A stretch of 39,392 bases of DNA from Streptomyces phytophilus (GCF_013870535.1 NZ_JACBXC010000003.1:1-39392); one strand, 5' to 3'; counted from the stretch's first letter, positions 26,184-35,519 are shown. Numbers and translations are program-made. Notes: generated by a model not told the origin, from the letters alone.

Positions 26184-27109
26184 GATCGGGTCCTCTCAGC
26201 TGTTCGGCTGCGGGACCCCGGACGGTTGGCTGCCAGAGGGGGTCCCGCCTGACGAAGCGAGAAGCTAGGGGGCGGCACACCAGGTGCGACCTGGGACATA
26301 GGCCGCACAGCGGAAATCCCCGAGGTCAGCGGCAACCTTTTCGTGCCCGCCCCCGGCATCTCCCACCGAAATCCCGGACGTCGGCCACAGGCCGTACAGC
26401 ACGTGATAAAGAGGTCAACGCGCCCTGCACGCCCCAGAGTTGCACGTAGCGCCCAGCTACGGCATCCGCCGCCGAGCACACCGGCAGCCCGGACTCGGCA
26501 CCGCTGAGCCCACCGACTACGCCGCCCTCCTTCCACCCGGCAGCCCCAACGGCCTCACGGCAGCGACTCGCCCTTCGCCCACCAAGACACCCGCGGGCCC
26601 CCGCGGCCGCCGAATGGGCGAACCCATTCGCCCATGGCTTGCGGAGGGGCGGTGGCATCCCAAAGACGGCGGCACCGCCCCTACCGGCCCATCACCGCCA
26701 TCGCTCGACCGGGGGCGGATCGGGGCACCCTCGCTGACTTCCCACCGATCACCCGCGCCGCCGCACACGGCTCGCGCCGGCACCACCACCCTCGCTCCTG
26801 ACCCTTGGAACACGTTTCGAGGCCCCGCTCGTGTGCCGCAACGCGTGGTCTGGGTGCGGCTGGTGATGCGCATGGTTGTAGGCAAAATGCTCCAAACTTC
26901 TGTTCGATATCGCACTAAAAATTGGTAGAGACCACCCATCATCGCCGCAGCCACTCACCGTGTAGGTTCAGCAACTGCGTGCGACGAAGTCGTTATTCCG
27001 CATGCTCGGTGGGGGCAGGGGAAGGGCATGCGGGTCCGTCTGCAGGGGGGATACGCGCTGGGGACGACTCTGCATTCGACTGGGTGTGCCACGATCGGAA
27101 GGACACATC
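26184..27109. other. Non-coding region upstream of the RHS gene
   Basis: About 925 bp with no gene I can support; the long frames are typical high-GC noise. It contains the paired hairpins at 26612-26635 and an AT-richer stretch at about 26875-26935 (including the palindrome CGATATCG), which is the likeliest place for the RHS promoter. I cannot define -35 and -10 boxes. Confidence 0.45.
26612..26635. repeat. Two mutually exclusive hairpins
   Basis: ATGGGCGAA (26614-26622) pairs with TTCGCCCAT (26627-26635), while GAATGGG (26612-26618) can instead pair with CCCATTC (26623-26629) around a CGAA loop. The two folds share bases and cannot coexist. It may be an operator or an attenuator-like element; no adjacent gene explains it. 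Confidence 0.5.
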
Positions 27110-30100
27110 TTGAGTCGCTTCAAACGGTGGCCCCGGGGCAGACAGGCGAAGGAGCCGTCACGCTCACCCGCAAGACTGCTTCGTTTTCTGCTGGTTGTCG
27201 CTGTGGCCGCGGGGCTCGTACTGCCCGGGGTGCTGCAGGCTGGGCCGTTCGCCCCGGACGATGACCCGCCAGCGGCACCTGCACCGGTCGCCAGGAACGT
27301 CTCCGAACCGGTCAAGCCGGCCAAGGCGATGTCTGCGAAGGAGCGCGGGGCGCAACTGGATGCGGACCGAGTGCTGCGCGACGCCTATCCGCAGTTGGAC
27401 CGGGCGGGACGCGAGGATCGTTCGGCGGCTGAGGAGAAGCTGCGGAAGCAGCTGAAGACAGCTGAGCAAGGTCCGTCCGATGAGGGTGGGATATCCACCC
27501 AACTGGGCAGGGACCGCGGGGATGGGAAAGAACTCGTGGCTCTGGCTGAAAAGCAGCCGACCAGGATCAAGTCCGAGGGGCCTTCCACACTGGCTGACGA
27601 GCCACCGTTCGATGACCACGGCGAGGTCATCGACATGGGGGTGACCGCTCCATCGAACCCGCAGTTGTGGGTCAACGCCCGACCCGGTCAGACCACATGG
27701 AGTGTCGAGGCCAACTGGTCCAGCAGCCAAGGGATACCGCAGGGACCGGTCTTCCTTCAAATAGACTTCTACCGCGCTTCCGACGACAAGCTGCTCGGCA
27801 CAAGGAACTTCGATACAGATCCGAGCGACTACCGCGACGGTGACACCACCGGTACCTGCCTCCAGTGGCTGAACCCGACTTACCCCGTCAAGGTATGCAA
27901 CTTCAACATCTACGACGGGATGCTGCTGACCAGCCCGGCTGAGGGCTACTACGCGAAGCTGTCGTACGCGACGAAGATCCAGAAGGACTGGCGGGAGGTG
28001 AAACCGGACACGTGGCAACTGTTCTACATCCCGCACACCTGGACTTCGAAAACCACGTCGCCGACAGGGCCCGCGTACAAGACACCTGGCATCTCGGAGC
28101 AGCTGGCCGGTGCGTGCGTGTGCCCGTACCAGGCGTACCAGGCGGACCCGGTGAACACCGCGACTGGGGCTGTGCATGAGACCGCCACTGACGCCTCCGT
28201 GCAAGGGAAGGGCCTGCCGTTTGAGGCGACGCGTTTCTACGCTTCCAACGCCACCAGCGACGATGGGCTACTGGGCAAGGGCTGGCGGCTACCGTTCGAG
28301 ACCGGCCTGCAGGTCGGCCCCGACACAGTCACGCTGACGGACTTCGACGGCGGGCTGGTGAAGTTCACCGAGAACGCCGACGGCACCTTCAGCGGCGAGA
28401 AGCCCGCGAAGTACACCCTGACCAAAACGGGTGATGGCTACCGGCTCACCGACACCGAACACTCATCCCGCCAGTTCGACGCCGCTGGCCAGGTGACTAA
28501 GTGGGTGGACGGCTCCGGCCAGGGCCTGACCTTCGCCTACGACAGCGGCAAGCTCGCCTCCGTCACCGACGCAGCGGGGCGACAGCACACTCTGACCGTT
28601 GATGCTGCCAGCGGGCGTCTCGCCCAGGTCGACCTTGCCGATGGCCGCAGCGTCACTTACGACTACGCCGGCGGCCAGTTGACCTCCGCCACCGCCGTGG
28701 ATGGCGGTGTGACCAAGTACGGCTACGACACCGGCGGTCGGCTCGCGACGATCACTGACCCGAACGGCAAGCTGGTCACCCAGAACACCTACGACACCAC
28801 CACCGGCCGCATCACCAAGCAGATCGACGCTCACGGCGGGGAGTACACATTCACCTGGGAGCCCGACCCTGACTTGCCCAACGGATCCGGCGAGTCCACC
28901 ATGACCGACCCGGCGGGCGGCCGGTGGACGGACGCCTACGAGGCGGGCGTGCTGATCGGCAGCTACAAGCCGGCAGGCGGCTATGACAGACGCTACTTCG
29001 ATCAGCACCTGAACGTCACCGCGCAATACGACGACAAGTCGCAGCCTACGACCAGGAAGTTCGACGCCCGCGGGAACGTGACGGAGCAGACCAAGGGCGG
29101 AGTGACACAGAAATTCACCTGGGACTCCTTCGACCGTGTCACCTCTTACACCGACGGCCGGGGGAAGAAGACCACCGTCACCCATGAGGGCTCCTCAGAC
29201 CTTCCCGCGACGGTGACCGCACCCGCGGGGACGACCACCTATACGTACACCGCGGACGGGCAGGTCGCCACCACGACCGAACCCGGGAACCGCGTCACGA
29301 GCTACACCTACAACAGCCATGGCCTGGTGGCCTCGGAGACGACGCCGGCAGGCCGCACCACCACCTACACCTACGACGCCGCGGGCCGGGTGAAAACCAC
29401 CACCGAGCCGCGAGGCAACGTATCCGGAGCAGACCCGGCAAAGTACACCACCACCACGGCCTACAACGCCCAGGGCCGGGTCGCGACGATCACCGGCCCC
29501 GAAGGCAACACCACGTCCTTCACCTACGACGAGGCGGGCAACACCACGTCCGTCACGGATTCGCTGGACCGGAAGACGACCTACGAGTACAACGCTGCCG
29601 GGCAGGTTACGAAGGTCACCGACCCGGAGGGCAGGGTCACCTCCCGCGAGTACGACAAGCGGGGCAACCTGCTCGCTGAGGTCGATCCAGCCGAGGGCCG
29701 CACCACCCACACCTACGATTCCCGGTCCCGCACCGTGTCGACGACGACACCTCGCGGCAACGTGACCGGCGCGGACCCGAAGAAGTACACCACCACCTAC
29801 GGCTACGACGACAACGGCAACCAGACCAAGCTCGTCGACCCCACCGGCGCCACCACGACGACGGTCTATGACGAGCTCGACCGTCCGGTGAAAGTCACCG
29901 ACCCGATGAACAAGGTCACCGAGACGGGGTACGACGCTGCCGGGAACGTCACGCAGGTGATCCAGCCGCACGGCAAGGGGCCGTCGTTCAGCTACACCGA
30001 CGACAACCTCCTCAAGACGGTCACCGACGCGCTGGGGAACATCACGACCCACGACTACGGCACCGCCCGGTACAAGAGCGCCGAGACCAGCCCTCTGGGC

Positions 30101-32584
30101 AACAAAGCCACCTGGACGTACAACAAGGACGGCCAGGTCATCAGCAAGGTGAACCCGCGCGGCAACGTGACCGGCGCGGACCCGGCGAAGTACACCACCA
30201 CCTACGGCTACGACGCAGCAGGAAACCTCACCGAAGTCACAGATCCCCTCGGCAACACCACCGAGACCACCTACAATGCGCTGGGCCGGCAGACGTCCGT
30301 CACCAATCCGAACGGCAAGACCACTACCACGGCGTACGACTCACTCGGACGCACGACCAAGGTCACCGCGCCCGACGGCGGCGAGACCAGCTACGCCTAC
30401 TCGGCCGGCCTGGTCTCCTCACGTACGGATGCGAACGGTCACGTCACCGCCTTCGGGTACGACACGGCTGGTCGTCTGACTTCTGCCACCGACCCGTTGA
30501 ACCGCGAGATCACCTACGGGTACAACGCGGACGGCCACCAGAACAAGGTCACCAACGGGCGCGGTGTGACCACCAGCGTCACCTACGATGCCCTCGGTCG
30601 CCCGACCGTCACTGACTACTCCGACACCACACCGGATGTGACCGTCAAGTACGACGGCAACGGCAACCGGCTGGAGGTCACGGACGGCACCGGGGCGCGC
30701 ACCTTCACCTACAACCCGCTCGACCAGCTCAAGACCGCCTCAGTGCCTGGACTGGCGAACGGTTTCACCTACGGTTACGACGGCGCCGGCCAACTGACCA
30801 AGCGCACCCCGCCGTCAGGCACGACCACCCAGTACACCTTCGACAAGGACGGCCGTACAACAGCCGCGACCACCGGCTCGGTCACGACCGGCTACGGCTA
30901 CGACGCAACCGGGAACCTGACGTCCACCAGCCTGCCTGCCGGCAATGGCTACACCGAGAACCGCACCTATGACGCTGCGGGGCGCATGACCGGCATCGCC
31001 TCGGTCAAGGGCGACACGACCCTGACGAGCCACACAGCGCAGCTGGATGCCGCCGGGCAGCCGGTGCGGGTCGACCAGATCGGCGGCCTGCGGGCGTCGG
31101 CGTACTACACCTACGACGACGCCGGGCGCATGCTGACCACCTGCACCTCCGCAACGCAGGCGCAGGCGTGCCCATCCGGAGAACCCACCACCAGCTACAC
31201 CTACGACCAAGTCGGCAACCGAACCAGCCACACCAACAGTTCCGGGGCAGAGACCACCTACACCTACGACGCGGCTGACCAACTCGCCTCCACCACCAGC
31301 GGTTCCACCACCGTCGCGTACGAACATGACGCCGACGGCAACCGCACCAGGGCCGGCGCCAGCACCTACACCTACGACGCCGAAAACCGTCTGATCAAGG
31401 CTGTCGGGAAGAGAACCAAGGAGTTCAACTACGACGCCGACAGCAACCGCGTAACGGACAGCCGCAGCTCCACCGTGCGGGCCTGGGACATGACCTACCC
31501 CGTGCCGGTGCTAGCCGGCGAGTACGACCCCGACAGCACTGCCCCGGATCTGACACGGGAGTACCGCTACAACCCGCTGGGCCAGATCGAGTCGATGTAC
31601 CAGGGATTCACCGGCAAGTCGCACTACTACCATCGGGACCTGATCGGCTCCATCACAAAAGTGACTGCGGCGGACGACGGCAGCACCGTGGAGGGGTACA
31701 GCTACGACGCCTTCGGCGCCGACGGGCCCACTCTCGGCACAAGCGACAGCTCCCTCAACCAGTGGTTCGGATTCGCCGGCGAATACAAGGAGTTCCTGGG
31801 CAACGAGTCCAGCCCGGCATCGGAGGCGGGGGGCTACAACCTCCGCGCACGGTCCTATGACCCGGTCACCGGCCGCTTCACCAGCACGGATCCCTACACA
31901 CCCGGTCAGGAGACCCCGGAGGCGTCACCGTACCCCTACGCGGACAACGCGCCCACGTGGCTCGTCGACCCGCTCGGCAGGGACGCCTGTCCGCCGGGGG
32001 CCGTGCCGGTCAGCGGGGACGTCTGCAGCTACGGCGCCTATCCAGGCCCAGAACCTGACGAGACCGCACATGAACTGCTCAAGGAATGGGTCATTGGATG
32101 GGGATCCACTGTCCGCTACTACGGCCCTGGCAGCGTCCTCGTCGACCAGATGCGACGAGACCCCTCCATGACGGTCGTGCGCAGCAAGATTCGCGGACAG
32201 CTCGCAGCGGGGAAGTCCGACGGATCCGTCGCCTACAGCGTCTTCGATGACGGGTGGAGCCGACTCTTCACCGATGTCCTGAGCAAAATTAACCTGTCGG
32301 ACAGGAACACGGACGCCGCTGTATTCATCGGCTCCTACGTTCTGGAATGGAAGCGAACCGGAGACCAAAACTACTGGTCACCTTCCAGCGCCGTGGGTGT
32401 CAACATGAGGATCGAAAACTCAACCACTCTCACGTCACTCACACACCTTCCCGGACCCTGGCGCAGTTTCCTGGAGGAATGCATCGGAGCACCGCTGGAC
32501 GCGGCCGCAAACTGGCTCGAAGGACCATTCGAGACAATCACTCAGATCCTCCATTGGAATGAGTGGTTCTACCCGAGCGTCTAG
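27110..32584 (+). CDS. Secreted RHS/YD-repeat protein with variable C-terminal tip
   Basis: The start is set at TTG 27110, which has GGAAGGA 8 bases upstream; an earlier in-frame ATG has none. The product is 1,824 aa. An Arg-rich N-terminus and LLRFLLVVAVAAGLVLPG form a signal peptide or anchor. From about residue 345 come DPVNTATGAV and the DUF6531-type entry, then a long run of YD repeats (consensus Y-D-x2-G-x3) to about 1,620. Three repeats carry the same insertion, RGNVTGADPAKY or a variant. The RHS core closes with YNLRARSYDPVTGRFTSTDP and WLVDPLGR. The last 200 residues (after DACPPGAVPVSG) are a separate domain with GSYVLEWKR and VNMRIENSTT, likely beta-rich and lower in GC. RHS shells encapsulate and release such tips as contact-dependent toxins (WapA type). 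I cannot identify this tip's activity. Confidence 0.9.
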   Translation: MSRFKRWPRGRQAKEPSRSPARLLRFLLVVAVAAGLVLPGVLQAGPFAPDDDPPAAPAPVARNVSEPVKPAKAMSAKERGAQLDADRVLRDAYPQLDRAGREDRSAAEEKLRKQLKTAEQGPSDEGGISTQLGRDRGDGKELVALAEKQPTRIKSEGPSTLADEPPFDDHGEVIDMGVTAPSNPQLWVNARPGQTTWSVEANWSSSQGIPQGPVFLQIDFYRASDDKLLGTRNFDTDPSDYRDGDTTGTCLQWLNPTYPVKVCNFNIYDGMLLTSPAEGYYAKLSYATKIQKDWREVKPDTWQLFYIPHTWTSKTTSPTGPAYKTPGISEQLAGACVCPYQAYQADPVNTATGAVHETATDASVQGKGLPFEATRFYASNATSDDGLLGKGWRLPFETGLQVGPDTVTLTDFDGGLVKFTENADGTFSGEKPAKYTLTKTGDGYRLTDTEHSSRQFDAAGQVTKWVDGSGQGLTFAYDSGKLASVTDAAGRQHTLTVDAASGRLAQVDLADGRSVTYDYAGGQLTSATAVDGGVTKYGYDTGGRLATITDPNGKLVTQNTYDTTTGRITKQIDAHGGEYTFTWEPDPDLPNGSGESTMTDPAGGRWTDAYEAGVLIGSYKPAGGYDRRYFDQHLNVTAQYDDKSQPTTRKFDARGNVTEQTKGGVTQKFTWDSFDRVTSYTDGRGKKTTVTHEGSSDLPATVTAPAGTTTYTYTADGQVATTTEPGNRVTSYTYNSHGLVASETTPAGRTTTYTYDAAGRVKTTTEPRGNVSGADPAKYTTTTAYNAQGRVATITGPEGNTTSFTYDEAGNTTSVTDSLDRKTTYEYNAAGQVTKVTDPEGRVTSREYDKRGNLLAEVDPAEGRTTHTYDSRSRTVSTTTPRGNVTGADPKKYTTTYGYDDNGNQTKLVDPTGATTTTVYDELDRPVKVTDPMNKVTETGYDAAGNVTQVIQPHGKGPSFSYTDDNLLKTVTDALGNITTHDYGTARYKSAETSPLGNKATWTYNKDGQVISKVNPRGNVTGADPAKYTTTYGYDAAGNLTEVTDPLGNTTETTYNALGRQTSVTNPNGKTTTTAYDSLGRTTKVTAPDGGETSYAYSAGLVSSRTDANGHVTAFGYDTAGRLTSATDPLNREITYGYNADGHQNKVTNGRGVTTSVTYDALGRPTVTDYSDTTPDVTVKYDGNGNRLEVTDGTGARTFTYNPLDQLKTASVPGLANGFTYGYDGAGQLTKRTPPSGTTTQYTFDKDGRTTAATTGSVTTGYGYDATGNLTSTSLPAGNGYTENRTYDAAGRMTGIASVKGDTTLTSHTAQLDAAGQPVRVDQIGGLRASAYYTYDDAGRMLTTCTSATQAQACPSGEPTTSYTYDQVGNRTSHTNSSGAETTYTYDAADQLASTTSGSTTVAYEHDADGNRTRAGASTYTYDAENRLIKAVGKRTKEFNYDADSNRVTDSRSSTVRAWDMTYPVPVLAGEYDPDSTAPDLTREYRYNPLGQIESMYQGFTGKSHYYHRDLIGSITKVTAADDGSTVEGYSYDAFGADGPTLGTSDSSLNQWFGFAGEYKEFLGNESSPASEAGGYNLRARSYDPVTGRFTSTDPYTPGQETPEASPYPYADNAPTWLVDPLGRDACPPGAVPVSGDVCSYGAYPGPEPDETAHELLKEWVIGWGSTVRYYGPGSVLVDQMRRDPSMTVVRSKIRGQLAAGKSDGSVAYSVFDDGWSRLFTDVLSKINLSDRNTDAAVFIGSYVLEWKRTGDQNYWSPSSAVGVNMRIENSTTLTSLTHLPGPWRSFLEECIGAPLDAAANWLEGPFETITQILHWNEWFYPSV

Positions 32585-32593
32585 TCATGCGCT

Positions 32594-32634
32594 GTCGCCG
32601 TCTCCCGGCTGTAATTCAGCCGGGAGACGGCGAC
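32594..32634 (+). terminator. 18-bp perfect hairpin after the RHS gene
   Basis: Arms 32594-32611 and 32617-32634 are perfect complements with loop TAATT, starting 10 bases past the RHS stop. This is a very strong stem and should block read-through into the lipoprotein gene 35 bp further on. Confidence 0.85.
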
Positions 32635-32656
32635 TCCTCTGCCAGGCACACACTGC

Positions 32657-32662
32657 TAGGAT
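32657..32662 (+). promoter_or_regulatory. -10 box of a probably leaderless lipoprotein gene
   Basis: TAGGAT lies seven bases before the ATG at 32669, and there is no ribosome site between. That spacing puts the transcription start at or next to the A of ATG, as in the many leaderless mRNAs of Streptomyces. No clear -35 is visible. Confidence 0.5.
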
Positions 32663-32668
32663 CTGCCG

Positions 32669-33142
32669 ATGCCACACTGGATACATAGCCGCATCGCCGC
32701 AGGTGCCACGCTTATTGCGACAGGCAGCCTGCTTGCAGGGGCACTCACCTCGTGCGCCAACTACACCGGATGCGACATCGAGCGGCTCGACGAAGGCGTG
32801 AAGGCCAGCGACTTGAACGGCCGTTACGTAGGCAGCGAGTACGGCACGCTCGATCTTGAACCCAAAGGTCAACTCAATTTCCACGACTGGCGGCATTACG
32901 ACACGTTCAGTGGACTCGACGGCGAATCAATCGAAATCCCTTCTGGCACTGGCACCTGGAAGCTCACTCGTACAGGGAAAGACGACGAAGTAGAAGTTAG
33001 CCTAGTCGTATCAAGTTCGGTCTCCAAGGACCGTGATGTGACCTATGAGCTACTTGCTGACGGATCAGCAGACGACCCCACGCTCTACCAGTTCCATGGC
33101 GATCCTGATTCGTGCGACTTGAACACTCTTAAACGTGAATGA
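32669..33142 (+). CDS. Lipoprotein, likely immunity protein for the RHS tip
   Basis: 157 aa. The N-terminus has a signal peptide (AAGATLIATGSLLAGAL) ending in a lipobox L-T-S-Cys29, so the mature protein of about 129 aa would be lipid-anchored on the outer face of the membrane. The mature part reads LNGRYVGSEYGTLDLEPKGQ and GTGTWKLTR, a small beta-sandwich-like pattern. Immunity genes usually lie directly after their RHS toxin, and this one starts 84 bp after the RHS stop. GC is low like the tip's (hand counts of 57% at 32881-32940 and 52% at 32941-33000, against 67% at 29701-29760 in the RHS core), suggesting tip and lipoprotein arrived together. The immunity role is inferred from position; an outward-facing lipoprotein would protect against a toxin acting at the cell surface. 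Confidence 0.7.
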   Translation: MPHWIHSRIAAGATLIATGSLLAGALTSCANYTGCDIERLDEGVKASDLNGRYVGSEYGTLDLEPKGQLNFHDWRHYDTFSGLDGESIEIPSGTGTWKLTRTGKDDEVEVSLVVSSSVSKDRDVTYELLADGSADDPTLYQFHGDPDSCDLNTLKRE

Positions 33143-33322
33143 TCTCCTTGAATACGCTCGCCCCTTCAGTCCTCAGACCTCTCAGTGACGACGAGAAGCG
33201 GGGCGGCCTGCCTGTCATCGACTCCAGGCCGTCGCCGTGACACTTCCAGCGGCTAACATGCTGAGGCGGATCAACCAGACAGCCATTGCCGACGTGGCAG
33301 TTGAGGATTCGGCATGGTGTGT

Positions 33323-34476
33323 TACTGACCTTGAATGTGTGATGTCGTCATGGTGGTGTGGGTCGGAGTCCTGTGCCGGTGAGGCAGCCGTCGAGGACGT
33401 CGGGCCGGTATTGGAGCCGGCGTAGTCCTTGCCGGATGGTGGCGATGAGATCGTCGGGGTCGGCGAAGCCCGGTTGGCCAAGGTGGTCCGCCGCAGTACG
33501 GACCAGATGCCCTCAACAGGGTTGAGGTCGGGTGCGTAGGGCGGGAGCTGGAAGACAGTCAGCCAGTCGCGTGCGGCGATGTAGCGGCGCATCCCGGCGG
33601 CCAGGTGGGTGTTGAGGTTGTCCCAGACCAGCACTATCGGGCCGCCAAGTTGCTGGTGAGCGGTCTGGATGAGGTCGCGGTAGTCCTTCCAGGAGAAGCT
33701 CTTGCGTCCGTCGGGCCGGGCGTCCGCACAGGGCCGGTAGATCAGCCGGGGGCGCCGGCCGGGCTTGTAGCAGACCAGGGCGGCCACAGATAAGCGGCGG
33801 CGGGAGCGGCCCCGCACGCGGACAACGGGGGTGTGGCCGCGGCGGGACCAGGTGCGGCTGGTCGGCGGCGTCATCGAGAATCCGGCTTCGTCTTCGAAGA
33901 CGAGCCAGGCGCCGAGCGCCGCCGCGGTCCTTCCACCTGCGGCCAGGTCTCCTTCACCCATCCGGCCACAGCCGCCTCGTTGCGTTCCACCGCGCGGCGG
34001 GCCGGGACCTGGCAGCTCCAGCCGTGCCGCCGCAGCAGAGCGGCCACCCCCTGGACGGTGTAGCTCTTGTGGAACCGGCGCCCGATCAGCGTCTTGATCC
34101 GCGACAGGGTCCAGATCTGGTCCGGCCAGCCATGCGCGACCGCGCCCTTCGCCAGCTCACGCTCCAGCACGGAGAACAACTCGTCGCTCAGCAGCGGCAG
34201 CGACGCCGGCCCCTTGGACGCCAGCGCTCGTGCCCCGCCCTGCGACCAGGACTTACGCCAGCGCTGCACCGACCGCACGCTGACCCGCAGATCACGGGCG
34301 ATCACCGCATTGTCGTCGCCGGCCCTGAACCGCTCGGCCGCCTCAAGTCGTAACTTCTCGCGGAAGGCCCGCCGTTCATCGGACAGCCCACCACCTTGCG
34401 CGTACCTCACACAACCGGCATACCGCAGGGATCACGAGACGTCAGCCCACACGACACCACGCATTGAACTTCAGTA
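33323..34476 (-). mobile_element. IS630-family insertion sequence, degenerate
   Basis: The ends match as an imperfect inverted repeat. The left begins TACTGACCTTGAATG (33323) and the right, on the other strand, TACTGAAGTTCAATG (34476). Over 26 bp they share TACTGA, AATG, GTG and TGTCGT. Each end starts with TA, which fits the TA target duplication of IS630/mariner elements. Length is about 1.15 kb. It carries one transposase with frame disruptions. Confidence 0.78.
33348..34410 (-). pseudogene. IS630-family transposase, frameshifted
   Basis: GTG 34410 opens an HTH part (RDLRVSVRSVQRWRKSW, then HGWSCQVPARRAVERNE). Near 33900-33930 the sense changes frame to AAALGAWLVFEDEAGFSMTP, followed by IVLVWDNLNTHLAAG and PYAPDLNPVEGIWSVLRR. 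These give the DDE triad: Asp of FEDE, Asp of WDN, Glu of PVEG. A second change near 33465-33475 is needed to reach the expected tail (FADPDDLIATIRQGLRRLQY) ending at TGA 33350-33348. The first shift could be programmed, as in some IS630 relatives, but the second looks like a lost base, so the copy is probably inactive. Confidence 0.82.
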
Positions 34477-34810
34477 GATGCGCTGGAGGGGCTTGAGGGA
34501 TCCACGGCGATAGGCGAGTACTTCCATGGCGTCGACTTCGACTTGGCTTTGAAGATCATCCACAGCGTCCGCAACGACTCCATGACCTCAGTCCGGCGAG
34601 CAGGTAGGTGAGCGCCGGCACCTGCTCGGCGGATTCCGGCGTTGCCTGCTGCATCAGCGCCCGGCCGGCGGCGCCCCCGTCCGGGATCAGACAGGCATCG
34701 CTGGGGAAACACAGGGCTGCAGCGCGCTCCTGATCTACGCCGCTGGCCGGCCAGCAGAAGCGGGGATCTCACTCTTCCTCACATTCTCTCATTTGGAGTA
34801 GACTGCCCCC
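34477..34810. other. Gene remnants between IS630 and the RAMA gene
   Basis: No intact gene. On the plus strand, right at the IS edge, a frame reads DALEGLEGSTAIGEYF and then DFDLALKIIHSVRND before stopping (about 34478-34609). It looks like the 3' end of a real gene but does not join in frame to anything left of the IS that I recognise. On the minus strand, about 34580-34710, FPSDACLIPDGGAAGRALM is another plausible fragment. The last 30 bp hold the RAMA gene promoter. Confidence 0.4.
34778..34804 (+). promoter_or_regulatory. Promoter/operator of the RAMA-domain gene
   Basis: CTCACATTCTCTCATTTG (34778-34795), three bases, then the -10-like TAGACT (34799-34804). The same arrangement recurs at 35243-35269. 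ATG follows at 34811, six bases after the box, so the mRNA is probably leaderless. The shared 18-bp block implies a common regulator. Confidence 0.6.
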
Positions 34811-35203
34811 ATGCCCAAGAACATCACGGTGGACGATGTCACCCACACCCAGATCACCCTGCTCGCCCGCGCCTGGGACGTCCCCCCCGGGGAGGCGGTG
34901 CGCCGGCTGGTCGGCCACTTCCAGCACCCCTCCCCCGCCGCAGCCCCATCAGCGCCCGCAAGCAACCGGGTTGCCGTCCATGCCATTTACGACGGAGTAC
35001 ACGTCCCCGGCCTGTACGATCCCGCAACCCAGGCGCTCACGATCACCGAGGGCCCGGCGGCCGGCACGTACCGCACCCCCAGCGGGGCGGCCAGCGCGGT
35101 CCTGCAGGCCCTCAAGCCGCACGTGAAGCCCAACCGCAACGGCTGGGGCTTTTGGGCTCTCGACGACAGCGGTGAACTCCTTCAGACACTCCGCCGACGC
35201 TAA
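34811..35203 (+). CDS. RAMA-domain protein (130 aa)
   Basis: ATG 34811 without a ribosome site, probably leaderless. The N-terminal 40 residues (NITVDDVTHTQITLLARAWD, then GEAVRRLVGHF) could be a short DNA-binding or dimerisation helix pair. Residues about 52-130 fit the RAMA domain (restriction-system adenine-methylation associated): YDGVHVPGLYDPATQALTI, then RTPSGAASAVL, the hallmark NGWGFW and DSGELLQTLR. RAMA domains are predicted to read modified or foreign DNA and are often fused to nucleases or methylases; here the domain stands alone. It may work with a partner elsewhere or act as a small regulator. It is intact, and the next small gene has a near-identical promoter. Confidence 0.78.
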   Translation: MPKNITVDDVTHTQITLLARAWDVPPGEAVRRLVGHFQHPSPAAAPSAPASNRVAVHAIYDGVHVPGLYDPATQALTITEGPAAGTYRTPSGAASAVLQALKPHVKPNRNGWGFWALDDSGELLQTLRRR

Positions 35204-35242
35204 GCAGCCGACACCTCCCCGACCCTCAGAAACTCAGCCTTG

Positions 35243-35269
35243 CTCACACTCTCTCACCTGTGCTACTAT
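35243..35269 (+). promoter_or_regulatory. Second copy of the shared promoter/operator
   Basis: CTCACACTCTCTCACCTG (35243-35260), three bases, then TACTAT (35264-35269). It matches the element upstream of the RAMA gene at 15 of 18 block positions and in spacing. It drives the 61-aa membrane protein that starts at 35332. Confidence 0.6.
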
Positions 35270-35331
35270 CGACGCTCAATTACGGTGGTGGTGCCGTACC
35301 GCCATTGCGCGCACGATCCTGGGAGTCGCAT

Positions 35332-35517
35332 TTGCACAACGACCGAGACCCGCTGCTGAGCCAACGCTCCGCCCTCATCCTGCTTTTGGGCGTGCTCGTG
35401 GGTATCGGCGCCGGAACCGTGGCCGCACTCGGAGATGCCGACCCGGCCACCGCCGTACTGACCGGCGCAAGTGCCTCCGGCGCAGGCATCATCTTCTTCA
35501 ACGCCACCATCGCCTAG
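35332..35517 (+). CDS. Small two-helix membrane protein (61 aa)
   Basis: TTG 35332 with GGGAG six bases upstream; the first residues are LHNDRDPLLSQRS. Two hydrophobic segments follow, ALILLLGVLVGIGAGTVAAL and AVLTGASASGAGIIFFNATI, separated by GDADPAT. It looks like a hairpin inner-membrane protein, holin-like in size. I recall near-identical short proteins in Streptomyces without a function. Co-regulation with the RAMA protein through the duplicated promoter suggests a two-gene unit, possibly a sensor with a membrane-acting effector, but that is inference. Confidence 0.65.
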   Translation: MHNDRDPLLSQRSALILLLGVLVGIGAGTVAALGDADPATAVLTGASASGAGIIFFNATIA

Positions 35518-35519
35518 AG

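Noticed and set aside
28463-31327. Long minus-strand frames inside the RHS gene
   Set aside because: Gly/Val-rich repetitive text mirrors the YD repeats; these are antisense shadows.
33237-34609. A gene interrupted by the IS630 element, joining left and right flanks
   Set aside because: After removing the element and one TA, the sensible-looking left frame does not join in frame to the right-hand text. The one joining frame has poor sequence to the left, so I could not support a reconstruction.
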